Shown here one piece after another: positions 1-7,730 of a stretch of 19,572 nt of DNA. Below the pieces are notes generated by a model. It ran no database searches. It saw nothing but the letters and a program-made list of their open reading frames with translations, and was not told the origin of the DNA. The translations under genes were made by a program, and so were the position numbers. The stretch is from Candidatus Methylomirabilis sp. (GTDB taxonomy: Bacteria; DYJV01), in assembly GCA_020722945.1 (NCBI GenBank), contig DYJV01000005.1, positions 34,094-53,665 on the forward strand, in the 5' to 3' direction. How positions within the stretch are numbered: position 1 is the stretch's first letter; each line of letters opens with the position of its first letter.

Positions 1-324
1 GGGACCTAAGGATTTCTCCTTGATTGCCAGTGAACGCTTGTAGAGTGGCTCTGCCTTGGCGTAGTCTCCCTGTTTGTCGTAGAAAAAGGCTAAGTTGTTC
101 AGGCTTGTGGCCACATCGGGATGGTTGGGGCCGACATTTTGCTCGGCAACCTCCAGAGCTTTCAATGCGATCACAACAGCACGGTCATATCTCCCTGCTT
201 GGTAAAGCTTTATGGCTTCCTGATTGAGAGTATCCCACTCGATACCAGCACCTTGTGCATGTGCAATCAAGGGTATTGCACCAAGAAAGGCAAGAAGAAG
301 GAAGATTAGTCTGATGTGTTTCAT
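1..324 (-). CDS. Secreted TPR-repeat protein (kinesin-light-chain type), 3' end outside window
   Basis: The gene begins with ATG at 324-322 behind a strong GGAGG site and stays open for 108 codons to the window edge, so it is partial. The N-terminus is a typical signal peptide: basic start, a leucine-rich core over about residues 6-20, and a cleavage site near AHA-Q at residue 24. After it come tetratricopeptide repeats of the long, roughly 42-residue type, with the hallmarks NLA.FY..QGDYAKAEPLYKRSLAI and the linker GPNHPDVATSLNN. Such repeats are protein-interaction scaffolds; no enzymatic domain is visible in this part. The protein is probably periplasmic or exported. Base composition is odd: 32 of the first 60 bases are G or C, against about one third in neighbouring genes, which suggests acquisition by transfer or an assembly join. 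The binding partner cannot be guessed. Confidence 0.85.
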   Translation of the reverse strand, partial: MKHIRLIFLLLAFLGAIPLIAHAQGAGIEWDTLNQEAIKLYQAGRYDRAVVIALKALEVAEQNVGPNHPDVATSLNNLAFFYDKQGDYAKAEPLYKRSLAIKEKSLGP

Positions 325-471
325 TTGACCTCCTATTATACGGACAACGAGTCTGTAAAATGACTTATTTTGTAAACTCATTTTCCCCCACCCATAGAGT
401 TCTTTTTATGAAAATATATAGGGAACATCTCCGTATTTACTTGTATTACTCACTGTATCTCACACTATTTA

Positions 472-500
472 AACATATGCAAACATTTGTCTTTTGTCAA
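472..500 (-). promoter_or_regulatory. Putative sigma-70 type promoter for the TPR gene
   Basis: On the minus strand a perfect TTGACA (495-500) is followed, after 17 bases, by TATGTT (472-477), which matches the -10 consensus at four positions. Transcription would start near 465, leaving an untranslated leader of about 140 bases before the TPR gene start. It lies in the AT-rich part of the gap, not in the G+C-richer block. Confidence 0.45.
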
Positions 501-570
501 CGAAAAATTACTGACAAAATTTTATAAACTTTTTTGAGGTTTAAATAAATAATGTAATGGAATAGATTAT

Positions 571-611
571 AAAAAAATACCCCCACCTTGTTTAAATTTG
601 TAAGGTGAGGG
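571..611 (-). terminator. Rho-independent terminator of hsp20
   Basis: Read on the minus strand, CCCTCACCTT (611-602) pairs with AAGGTGGGGG (589-580) over ten base pairs, including one G-U pair. The loop is about 12 bases and the run TATTTTTTT follows at 579-571. It lies about 40 bases past the hsp20 stop codon. On the plus strand the G-U pair becomes an A-C mismatch and no T run follows, so the element is directional. Confidence 0.85.
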
Positions 612-652
612 TAAAATTGGTTTGATATTTGTTGCAGAAAAGTAATCTTTGG

Positions 653-1099
653 TTATTTGATGTCGATATCGATTTTTTTAGGTTTAAGCTCCTCTTTTTT
701 AGGGATAATGAGAGTCAATACACCTTTTTCAAGTGAAGCCTTGATGTTTTCTTGATCAACAGTAGATGGTAGCGTAAAAGCTCTTTCAAAAACTCCATAA
801 TACCTCTCTGCTCTGTGATAATTCTCTTTTTTCTCCTGTTTCTCAATTTTCTTTTCACCTTTGATTGATAATAAGTTGTTTTCAACATTAATCACGATAT
901 CTTTCTTCTCTACGTCAGGAACTTCTGCTTTGATAATATAATTTTCATCATTCTCAATAATATCAACCAAAGGTTCCCACATATTAGCTTTTAGATTTTT
1001 GGTTACAGATAAATTATCAAGTCTTTCATTGAAAAGCTTGTTCATCTCTTCTTGAATATCTATCAAATCTCTGATTGGTGTCCATTTAATTAAGCTCAT
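653..1099 (-). CDS. Small heat-shock protein, Hsp20/alpha-crystallin family
   Basis: A 148-residue ATP-independent holdase chaperone that binds unfolding proteins in the cytoplasm and passes them to DnaK/ClpB. The N-terminal arm (residues 1-40, beginning MSLIKWTPIRDL) precedes an alpha-crystallin domain of about residues 41-132. Visible landmarks are WEPLVDI, EVPDVEKKDI, the loop around YHRAERYYGVFERAF, and the late-strand signature A.LEKGVLTLIIPK. The C-terminal tail KKIDIDIK carries an I-x-I motif, which in this family docks into a neighbouring subunit to build oligomers. The ATG at 1099 follows an AAGGAGGAG ribosome-binding site. The gene is monocistronic by appearance: its own promoter candidate at 1152-1179 and terminator at 571-611. 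No CIRCE element was found upstream. Confidence 0.95.
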   Translation of the reverse strand: MSLIKWTPIRDLIDIQEEMNKLFNERLDNLSVTKNLKANMWEPLVDIIENDENYIIKAEVPDVEKKDIVINVENNLLSIKGEKKIEKQEKKENYHRAERYYGVFERAFTLPSTVDQENIKASLEKGVLTLIIPKKEELKPKKIDIDIK

Positions 1100-1151
1100 T
1101 TTCTCCTCCTTTGATTTATTTTTATTTATTTAATCTCATCTATCTAATATT

Positions 1152-1179
1152 AATGTAATTTAGTTTTTATATTTGTCAA
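1152..1179 (-). promoter_or_regulatory. Putative promoter of hsp20
   Basis: A perfect TTGACA on the minus strand (1174-1179) is followed after 16 bases by TACATT (1152-1157). The expected start point is near 1145, about 45 bases before the hsp20 ATG. The site resembles a housekeeping sigma-70 promoter rather than a sigma-32 heat-shock promoter. Confidence 0.45.
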
Positions 1180-1332
1180 GAATCGAAATATTTTCTAAAG
1201 AAATTTTAATTTATTTTTAACAGCAGCTATCAATTTACTCTGTTAGTTGGCAAGGAGTCTCAAGCTATTTAATGTTGGGAGATGAGGTCATCTACTTTTT
1301 TACTTTTGGAAGATGGGTGGTGGTTAAAAAAT

Positions 1333-2637
1333 CTACTTCTTTTTAAAGAATAATTTTATAGGAACACCCTCAAAACCGAAGTTGCTCCTGAGTTGATTCT
1401 CGATGTAATTTTTGTAGGAATCTTTTATATCGTCAGGGAAATTGCAGAATAGTATGAATTTGGGAGGGTTAACTTCTGCCTGAGTCATAAATTTAATTTT
1501 CAACTGCTTCCCTCTGATAACAGGGTGTGAATGTTTTTTGCTAATATTTTCAAGAAATTTATTTAGAGCTGCTGTGGGGACTCGAGTCTGTTGGTTTCTG
1601 TAGATTCTTTTAGAAAGATCAAGTATTTTATTTACATTTTCACCTGTCATTGCTGAAATTTTGACTACAGGTGCATAATTGATAAATTGGAGATGCTCTT
1701 TTACAAGGGCAGTGTATCGTTTCTCGTCGAGACCCTGTCCTTTAAATTTGTCCCATTTATTAAAAACTATTATTGCACCTTTTCCACGATTATTTATAAG
1801 ATTTGTAATACTTTTATCTTGATGAGTAGCACCCTCCATTGCGTCGTGCATTACCACCAAAACATCGCTTCTCTCTATAGTTGTAATTGAGCGGATTACA
1901 GATATCTTTTCAAGGTCAAAACTTATCCTGCTTTTTCTCCTTATCCCTGCTGTGTCAATAAGAGTAAAATTACTATTTTTGTAGTGCAGCATTGTATCTA
2001 CTGAATCCCTTGTTGTCCCCGGAACATCTGATACAATAACTCTCTCATAACCGAGAAGTTTATTGACAAGTGAAGATTTCCCTACATTGGGTCTTCCGAG
2101 TATACCTATTTTTATTGAGTCAGCTATCTCTGGTGTCTCTCTATTTTCAGGGAGATAGCTTTTAATTAAATTAAAAAGTTTATCGAAGCCTCTTTTTTGT
2201 GTGGCAGATAAGGTTATGATATTACTACCTAATTTGAAAAAGTCAGCCATAAGAGTTTCATCTTTGGGAGTGTCAGCTTTATTGAGAATTACAATAAAAT
2301 TTTTGTTACTCTTCCTTAAAAAATCTATAAGCTCAATATCAGTAGAATTAAGCTCTGTTTTTATATCGAGTATTGCCAAAACCAGCTCTGACTCCTCTAT
2401 TGCAATTAGAGCTTGTTTCTTGACTAATTTTTCGATCTCTTCATTTTCATCCAAAACAAAACCACCGGTATCAACAAGAATGAATTTTTGCCCATCTATT
2501 TTAGCTGTTTCATAAATTCTATCCCTTGTAACACCTGAATAATCGTATATGATTGCTCTGTTCTGTTTTGTAATGGCATTGAATATGGTTGATTTCCCAA
2601 CATTAGGTTTACCAACTATTGATACAACAGGTAACAT
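1333..2637 (-). CDS. der: Ribosome-assembly GTPase Der (EngA)
   Basis: A 434-residue protein with two tandem GTPase domains, the defining feature of Der/EngA, which acts in late assembly of the 50S ribosomal subunit. Domain 1 has its P-loop GKPNVGKS at residues 9-16, then DTGGF (G3) and NKAD (G4). Domain 2 has its P-loop GRPNVGKS at residues 181-188, then DTAGI and NKWD. The last roughly 80 residues form the KH-like domain that contacts rRNA (region around HPVIRGKQLKIKF through NFGFEGVPIKLFF). Length is typical of the family. The ATG at 2637 follows AAGGAG with a 5-base spacer. Upstream is a candidate extended -10 promoter (2733-2741), so the gene is probably transcribed apart from ppdK, which ends in a terminator. 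No clear terminator follows it. Confidence 0.97.
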   Translation of the reverse strand: MLPVVSIVGKPNVGKSTIFNAITKQNRAIIYDYSGVTRDRIYETAKIDGQKFILVDTGGFVLDENEEIEKLVKKQALIAIEESELVLAILDIKTELNSTDIELIDFLRKSNKNFIVILNKADTPKDETLMADFFKLGSNIITLSATQKRGFDKLFNLIKSYLPENRETPEIADSIKIGILGRPNVGKSSLVNKLLGYERVIVSDVPGTTRDSVDTMLHYKNSNFTLIDTAGIRRKSRISFDLEKISVIRSITTIERSDVLVVMHDAMEGATHQDKSITNLINNRGKGAIIVFNKWDKFKGQGLDEKRYTALVKEHLQFINYAPVVKISAMTGENVNKILDLSKRIYRNQQTRVPTAALNKFLENISKKHSHPVIRGKQLKIKFMTQAEVNPPKFILFCNFPDDIKDSYKNYIENQLRSNFGFEGVPIKLFFKKK

Positions 2638-2732
2638 TGTAACTCCTTATTTTTGATAGCAGCTAAAGATTATTTCATAAAAAATAACTATTGTTTATAA
2701 AGTTGATCACTTATGCTGATTTATTTTGTGGC

Positions 2733-2741
2733 ATTATATCA
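2733..2741 (-). promoter_or_regulatory. Candidate extended -10 promoter upstream of der
   Basis: The minus strand reads TGATATAAT here, a perfect TATAAT with the TG dinucleotide one base upstream that defines an extended -10 element. No good -35 hexamer lies 15-19 bases upstream, which is tolerated by extended -10 promoters. Transcription would start near 2726, giving a leader of about 90 bases before der. Confidence 0.45.
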
Positions 2742-2964
2742 GGTTTTAAAAAAATAGATAGTAAAATAAATTGATTATCACAATTATCATTTTTTAAAAT
2801 CTAAACTATTTTTTTAGTAGTAGTTTAACTACTCTTATCGTATTGGCAAATAAAGTGAGTTAAAAAATTAATGTTTTAGTAGAATTAATTTGTAAATATA
2901 AATATTTAAACAGTTATTAAAGTGGTGAAGTGCATAACCCTACAAATTTATAAGCCTTTTATAT

Positions 2965-3001
2965 GATAAAAATAGAAAAGAAGGTTGCCAAAAAGCAACC
3001 T
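2965..3001 (-). terminator. Rho-independent terminator of ppdK
   Basis: On the minus strand AGGTTGC (3001-2995) pairs perfectly with GCAACCT (2988-2982) around a six-base loop, followed by the T-rich run TCTTTTCTATTTTT. It starts about 25 bases after the ppdK stop codon and closes the long minus-strand gene run. Confidence 0.85.
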
Positions 3002-3026
3002 CCTTTGATTTGTAACATTAATTGGA

Positions 3027-5687
3027 CTAACTACTTGAAATTACAGACTGTGCTGCTGCTAATCGTGCAATAGGCACTCTGTATGGGGAGCAGCTTACAT
3101 AATTTAGTTTGATTTTGTGGCAAAATGCAATAGATTCAGGGTCTCCACCATGCTCGCCACAGATCCCAACTTTAAGATCATCTCTTGTTGCTCTCCCCTT
3201 TAAAACTGCCATCTCTATAAGCTTCCCTACACCCTCAACATCGAGTGTTACAAAAGGATCTTTTGGTAGAAGTTTCTTCTCTACATACTCTTTTAAAAAT
3301 TTACCAGCATCATCTCTTGAAAAACCAAATGTTGTCTGGGTAAGATCATTTGTCCCAAAAGAGAAGAACTGAGCTGATTCTGCTATTTTGTCTGCAATGA
3401 TTGCGGCTCTTGGAAGTTCTATCATTGTCCCTATCTTGTATTCAACTTTTCTTCCAGTTTTACTCATAACATCTTCCGCAGTTGCAATAGTCATAGTTTT
3501 TAATACTTCAAGCTCACTTGATATACCTACAAGTGGGATCATTATTTCAGGATATACAAAAAATCCCTCTTTTGCACATTCACAAGCAGCTTCAATTATT
3601 GCTCTAACCTGCATTTCATAAATTTCGGGATAAGTGATGCCAAGCCTGCAGCCACGATGTCCCAACATTGGATTAAACTCGTGGAGCTGTTCAGCAAGCT
3701 CTTTTATCTTCTCAACTGTAGTCCCCATACTTTTTGCAACTTGCTTCATTTCGTTGGGCTCTTTTGGTAAAAATTCATGAAGTGGCGGATCAAGTAATCG
3801 TATTGTAACAGGAAGTCCGTCCATCTCTTTGAAGATGCCTTTAAAATCCTCTTTTTGGTAAGGTTTTATCTTAGCAAGAGCTTTTTCTCTATCCTTTTTG
3901 GTTTCGGAGAGCATCATCTCACGGACAGCAAGTATCCTATCCTCTTGAAAAAACATATGCTCTGTTCTGCAAAGACCTATCCCTTCTGCACCAAATTTTC
4001 TTGCGATTTTAGCATCTATAGGGGTGTCAGCATTTGCCCTAACTCCTAATACTCTGATATCATCAACCCATTTCATAAATTCACCAAATTCACCTGTAAA
4101 TTCAGGCTGAATTGTAGGAACAAGACCATCTATTACAAAGCCTCCTGTTCCGTCAAGGGTGATAAAATCTCCCTTTTTGTAAATTTTGTTATCTATTTTC
4201 ATTGTTCCAATCTTGTAATCTATCAAAAGAGTGCTGCAACCTGATACACAACATTTCCCCATCCCTCGTGCAACAACAGCAGCGTGAGAAGTCATCCCTC
4301 CTCGAGCAGTCAGTATGCCTTCGGCAGCATTCATTCCATGTATATCTTCAGGTGAGGTTTCAATCCTGACTAAAATAACCTTCTCCCCTTTTGCAGCAAG
4401 CTCTTCTGCTTCATCTGCACTAAAAACTATTTTCCCTGAAGCAGCTCCCGGTGAAGCAGGAAGTCCCCTTGCCACAATATTTTTATCTGCTTTTGGATCG
4501 AGCATTGGGTGAAGAAGTTGATCGATCTGTGATGTTTGTATTCTCATTATTGCCTGATTTTTGGTTATAAGCTCCTCTTTTACCATATTGACAGCTATCT
4601 TTATCGCTGCATTAGCGGTTCTTTTTCCATTCCTTGTTTGTAGCATCCACAACTTATCTCTTTCGATAGTAAACTCAATATCTTGCATATCTTTGTAGTG
4701 GTTTTCAAGTTTATTGTAGATATTGACAAGTTCTTTATAACATTTTGGCATAAGTGCTTCCAGAGTAGGTAAATCTTTATTTTCATTGTTTTTGGAGGAT
4801 TCGTTGATAGGGTTGGGTGTCCTTATACCTGCTACAACATCTTCACCTTGAGCATTTATGAGAAATTCACCAAAGAATTTTTTGTCACCTGTTGCAGGGT
4901 CCCTCGTAAAAGCAACACCAGTTGCAGAATCATCTCCAATATTTCCAAAAACCATAGATTGAACATTAACTGCTGTCCCCCATTCATCAGGAATATTGTT
5001 GAGCTTTCTGTAAGTTATGGCCCGCTGATTATTCCACGATCTAAATACTGCTCCGATAGCTTCCCAAAGCTGTTTTTCTGGACTTTGAGGAAAAGTTTCC
5101 CCTGTAACCTCTTTATATTTCTTCTTAAGAGTGTTAACCAAATTTTTTAAATCCTCAGAAGTAAGATCTGTATCAAGCTTTACCCCTCTCTTTTCCTTTA
5201 TCTCTTCAAGAGGGTGCTCAAGTTTATCAGAGTCTATACTTTTTACAACATTTCCATACATCTGAATAAATCTTCTGTAACTATCGTAAGCAAATCTCTC
5301 ATTGCCTGATAATTTTGCAAGACCTTTGACAGCTTCATCATTTAATCCAAGGTTTAGAATTGTATCCATCATCCCCGGCATAGAAGCTCTTGCTCCTGAA
5401 CGGACAGAGAATAAAAGTGGATTGTCGCTACTGCCAAATTTCTTCCCTGTTATCTCTTCAATTTTCCTAATATTTTCGAGAATTTCTGCTTTCAAGGTAT
5501 CAGGGTAATTTTTGTTGTGTTGGTAATAGTATATACAAACTTCTGTTGTGATGGTAAATCCTGGAGGAACCGGGATACCAAGATTGGTCATTTCTGCAAG
5601 ATTTGCACCTTTTCCCCCGAGAAGATCTTTCATTTCACCAAAACCATCTGCTTTGGTGCCCCCAAAAAAATATACAAACTTAGCCAT
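3027..5687 (-). CDS. ppdK: Pyruvate, phosphate dikinase
   Basis: An 886-residue cytoplasmic enzyme that interconverts pyruvate + ATP + Pi with phosphoenolpyruvate + AMP + PPi, feeding gluconeogenesis or acting in PPi-linked glycolysis. Domains in order: the ATP-grasp nucleotide-binding domain (about 1-390; opening FGGTKADGFGEMKDLLGGKGANLAEM), the swivelling phosphohistidine domain with GGMTSHAAVVARGMGK and catalytic His468, and the C-terminal PEP/pyruvate TIM barrel (about 540-880) with GLCRTEHMFF, GHRGCRLG, SFGTNDLTQ and CGEHGGDP, whose Cys843 is the expected acid/base residue. Length matches the family, and no key residue is missing. The ATG at 5687 follows GGGGGA. The gene lies 69 bases after merR and ends in a terminator. 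No PPDK regulatory kinase gene is adjacent. Confidence 0.97.
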   Translation of the reverse strand: MAKFVYFFGGTKADGFGEMKDLLGGKGANLAEMTNLGIPVPPGFTITTEVCIYYYQHNKNYPDTLKAEILENIRKIEEITGKKFGSSDNPLLFSVRSGARASMPGMMDTILNLGLNDEAVKGLAKLSGNERFAYDSYRRFIQMYGNVVKSIDSDKLEHPLEEIKEKRGVKLDTDLTSEDLKNLVNTLKKKYKEVTGETFPQSPEKQLWEAIGAVFRSWNNQRAITYRKLNNIPDEWGTAVNVQSMVFGNIGDDSATGVAFTRDPATGDKKFFGEFLINAQGEDVVAGIRTPNPINESSKNNENKDLPTLEALMPKCYKELVNIYNKLENHYKDMQDIEFTIERDKLWMLQTRNGKRTANAAIKIAVNMVKEELITKNQAIMRIQTSQIDQLLHPMLDPKADKNIVARGLPASPGAASGKIVFSADEAEELAAKGEKVILVRIETSPEDIHGMNAAEGILTARGGMTSHAAVVARGMGKCCVSGCSTLLIDYKIGTMKIDNKIYKKGDFITLDGTGGFVIDGLVPTIQPEFTGEFGEFMKWVDDIRVLGVRANADTPIDAKIARKFGAEGIGLCRTEHMFFQEDRILAVREMMLSETKKDREKALAKIKPYQKEDFKGIFKEMDGLPVTIRLLDPPLHEFLPKEPNEMKQVAKSMGTTVEKIKELAEQLHEFNPMLGHRGCRLGITYPEIYEMQVRAIIEAACECAKEGFFVYPEIMIPLVGISSELEVLKTMTIATAEDVMSKTGRKVEYKIGTMIELPRAAIIADKIAESAQFFSFGTNDLTQTTFGFSRDDAGKFLKEYVEKKLLPKDPFVTLDVEGVGKLIEMAVLKGRATRDDLKVGICGEHGGDPESIAFCHKIKLNYVSCSPYRVPIARLAAAQSVISSS

Positions 5688-5756
5688 ACAATCCCCCTTT
5701 ATCTCAGTTTTTTAAATATATAGAAAAAGCTATAAATAACTTAGATTATTGCTGGT

Positions 5757-6149
5757 TCAATCAGTTTTGCTTTCATTTTCCAATTTTGCTTCTATACGGT
5801 TGTTATAATTAATAATTTCATTTTTTAGTTTGTTAAGAGAGCTAATCCTTTTATCAATATTTATAATTTGTGTTTTTAAAAGCTGAAGAAGTCTTTGGAG
5901 AGCTTCTCTGTTGGATTTGTTAATCAGATATATATTCTCAAGCTCCTGCATCTCTTTAAGAGATAATCCGAGCAGTTTTAATCTTTTGATAAACTTTAAA
6001 CGGGTTACATCTTCATTTGTATAAATTCTTCTCCCACTCTCAACTTTTTTAACAGAGTTTAATAAACCTATCTCCTCATAATATCTGATAGTTCTTGTTG
6101 TCATATTCACAATTTTTGCTATTTCACCTATTTTGTAAGTATTTACCAT
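5757..6149 (-). CDS. MerR-family transcriptional regulator
   Basis: A 130-residue regulator. The N-terminal winged helix-turn-helix is clear: KIGEIAKIVNMTTRTIRYYEEIGLL (about residues 6-30) followed by the wing segment RRIYTNEDVTRLKFIKRLKLLGLSLKEM. The remainder (about residues 75-125) is a predicted coiled coil used for dimerisation in this family. There are no cysteines and no recognisable C-terminal sensor domain, so it is unlikely to be a metal sensor of the MerR/ZntR type; its effector is unknown. The ATG at 6149 is preceded by GGAGG with a 5-base spacer. It sits 49 bases after dctQ and 69 bases before ppdK. It could control either the TRAP genes or ppdK, but no convincing operator supports a choice. 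Confidence 0.9.
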   Translation of the reverse strand: MVNTYKIGEIAKIVNMTTRTIRYYEEIGLLNSVKKVESGRRIYTNEDVTRLKFIKRLKLLGLSLKEMQELENIYLINKSNREALQRLLQLLKTQIINIDKRISSLNKLKNEIINYNNRIEAKLENESKTD

Positions 6150-6198
6150 TTAATCCTCCAAATTATTATCAGAAACAAGTTTATTAATTGTTTGTAAA

Positions 6199-6687
6199 TT
6201 AAGTAATATCTTTATCTGAAGATTTAAAAAATTCTAAAAAATTGACCATATAATGTATAAATATAAACATTCCTCCTACTGCAATTGAGATATAAGGTAT
6301 GCTCATAGGTATAAGTAGTGCAGACGATTGCTGAAATCTTACAAAGAGAGATATTTTTATACCGTAAAAAAACATTATAAATGAAAGTAGTAAACCTGAA
6401 ATAATTATAATGATATCAAAAAATTTCCTCACTCTTGGACTGTATCTTCTATAAAAGAAATCTATCCCGATATGGCTTTTATATTTTACCCCTATCGATG
6501 CTCCAAGAAAAGTTATCCATATAAGAAAGTATCTCCCCAACTCTTCTGCCCAGAAAAGAGAAGCATTTAATACGTATCTTGAGAAAACTTGTATAAAGAG
6601 CAAGATTGAAATAGAGATCATAAGTATAACCATCAATATCTTTGCAAAATTATTTACAGCATCACTCAGTTTTATTAATATTTTCAT
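6199..6687 (-). CDS. TRAP transporter small membrane subunit (DctQ type)
   Basis: A 162-residue inner-membrane protein with four hydrophobic segments at about residues 14-38, 48-68, 84-110 and 122-152, the normal topology of TRAP small permeases. The segment around FSRYVLNASLFWAEELGRYFLIWITFLGASIG is characteristic of the DctQ family. DctQ acts as a scaffold with the large DctM subunit for ion-driven uptake of organic acids captured by DctP. The ATG at 6687 is the only usable start, because an in-frame stop lies upstream, yet no Shine-Dalgarno sequence precedes it. The end of an 11-bp hairpin lies about 14 bases before it, so expression is probably weak or coupled. No DctM gene follows: the next gene is a MerR regulator, and DctM is not fused to this protein. 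Confidence 0.9.
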   Translation of the reverse strand: MKILIKLSDAVNNFAKILMVILMISISILLFIQVFSRYVLNASLFWAEELGRYFLIWITFLGASIGVKYKSHIGIDFFYRRYSPRVRKFFDIIIIISGLLLSFIMFFYGIKISLFVRFQQSSALLIPMSIPYISIAVGGMFIFIHYMVNFLEFFKSSDKDIT

Positions 6688-6690
6688 TTT

Positions 6691-6728
6691 AGTTAAAATA
6701 AAAACATAGGGGTATGCCCCCTATGTTT
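6691..6728 (-). terminator. Hairpin with T-rich tail between dctP and dctQ (attenuator or partial terminator)
   Basis: On the minus strand AAACATAGGGG (6728-6718) pairs perfectly over 11 bp with CCCCTATGTTT (6712-6702), loop of 5 bases, followed by TTATTTT. It starts only three bases after the dctP stop codon and ends about 14 bases before the dctQ start. The shape is that of a terminator with an imperfect U-tract. In operons of binding-protein-dependent transporters, such elements commonly keep the binding protein in excess, either by partial termination or by protecting the upstream mRNA from 3' decay. Confidence 0.75.
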
Positions 6729-6731
6729 GTT

Positions 6732-7706
6732 CTATTTTCCTTTAGTTTCATTTAGTAGTTTTTCAACAAGTTTCTGGTCAGTAGTTTTCTTTGCATCTTC
6801 GTAAATTGAGCCAATCTTTGCTTTAAAAGAGTTTAAATCAAGTTTTTCAACCACTTGCATCCCATGAGCTTTAAGGTTTGCAAGAAATTTAGCATTGTTG
6901 TCCCTATTGTATTTTCGTTCAAAGATAGATGCCTCTTTTGTGGCTTTTAGGAATAGCTCCTGCTCATTTTTTGGTAGTGAATTAAATTTTTTGAGGTTCA
7001 TAATAAAAACAAGTGGAGAGTATACATGTCTTGTAAGTGAGAGATATTTTTGGACTTCGTAAAGTTTATACTGATCAATTACAGAGAGTGGATTCTCCTG
7101 ACCATCTATTGTACCCTGCTGAAGTTCTGTGTTGATTGGCCATCCCATTGGTGTAGGATTTGCACCAAATGCTCTCCACAATTTTACATGGGCAGGTGCA
7201 TCCATTGTCCGTATCTTTAAACCTTTAACATCATTTACATTATTAACCGCTCTTACATTATTTGTGAGGTTTCTAAAACCATTTTCTAAAAAGTGTAACC
7301 CTTTGAAACCTGAGGTTTCAAGAGATTGAAGCACCTCTTTACCTATCTCTCCATCAAGTATCTTATCTGACTGCTCATAATCTTTAAAGATAAAAGGTAG
7401 ATCAAATATCTGAATCTTTTTGTTAAAATTTCCGATAGGACCTGATGTAATTACTCCAAGATCAACTGTCCCAAGCTGTATCTGCTGTAAAATAGAATTT
7501 TCATCGCCGAGTGAGCTGCTGTGAAAGATAGAAACCTTATACTTACCAGCAGATTCTTTCTCTACAATTTCTTTAAATTTTTGACAAGCGAGGTAGTGAT
7601 TAGATTTTTCATGTGTAACAATAGCTATCTTGATCTCCTCTGCAAAGATATTGGCAGTAAAGATAAAGGATAGTGCAATAAAAATTAACAAAATAAATCT
7701 TTTCAT
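6732..7706 (-). CDS. TRAP transporter substrate-binding protein (DctP type)
   Basis: A 324-residue periplasmic solute-binding protein. The signal peptide (MKRFILLIFIALSFIFTANI, probable cleavage after FA at residue 22) is followed by a DctP fold: the opening IAIVTHEKSNHYLACQKF, the run LGDENSILQQIQLGTVDLGV, and the family signature VKGLKIRTMDAPAHVKLWRAFGANPTPM. The Arg of KGLKIR is the residue that usually salt-bridges the carboxylate of the ligand, so an organic acid substrate is likely, though which one cannot be read from sequence. The segment GTIDGQENP is also typical. The ATG at 7706 follows GGAGGAG. It lies 24 bases after glyS and is separated from dctQ by a strong hairpin. Confidence 0.93.
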   Translation of the reverse strand: MKRFILLIFIALSFIFTANIFAEEIKIAIVTHEKSNHYLACQKFKEIVEKESAGKYKVSIFHSSSLGDENSILQQIQLGTVDLGVITSGPIGNFNKKIQIFDLPFIFKDYEQSDKILDGEIGKEVLQSLETSGFKGLHFLENGFRNLTNNVRAVNNVNDVKGLKIRTMDAPAHVKLWRAFGANPTPMGWPINTELQQGTIDGQENPLSVIDQYKLYEVQKYLSLTRHVYSPLVFIMNLKKFNSLPKNEQELFLKATKEASIFERKYNRDNNAKFLANLKAHGMQVVEKLDLNSFKAKIGSIYEDAKKTTDQKLVEKLLNETKGK

Positions 7707-7730
7707 TTTACGAGCTCCTCCTATTTTTGA

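Larger units (their letters stand above)
325..652. other. Intergenic region between the TPR gene and hsp20
   Basis: This 328-base gap holds no convincing gene. It contains the TPR gene's ribosome-binding site (GGAGG just above 324), a candidate promoter at 472-500 and the hsp20 terminator at 571-611. Base composition falls sharply across about 330-420, from roughly half G+C to very AT-rich. No tRNA-like structure or terminal inverted repeat was seen. Confidence 0.6.
2638..3026. other. AT-rich intergenic region between ppdK and der
   Basis: This gap of 389 bases contains no gene that I can support. It holds the ppdK terminator (2965-3001), the candidate der promoter (2733-2741), a tandem pair of ATTATCA heptamers with a 9-base period (2774-2789), and a weak 6-bp inverted repeat AGTAGT/ACTACT at 2819-2833. 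No tRNA-like clover-leaf was recognised. Confidence 0.5.

Noticed and set aside
1280-1293. Palindrome AGATGA-GG-TCATCT downstream of der
   Set aside because: Its two-base loop is too tight for a terminator hairpin, and the T-rich run lies on the wrong side for minus-strand transcription.
6165-6198. TTTACA and GATAAT flanking an AAACAA/TTGTTT inverted repeat, resembling a MerR-activated promoter in front of merR
   Set aside because: The spacer is 22 bases, longer than the 19-20 of MerR promoters, and the predicted start point would fall inside the merR ribosome-binding site.
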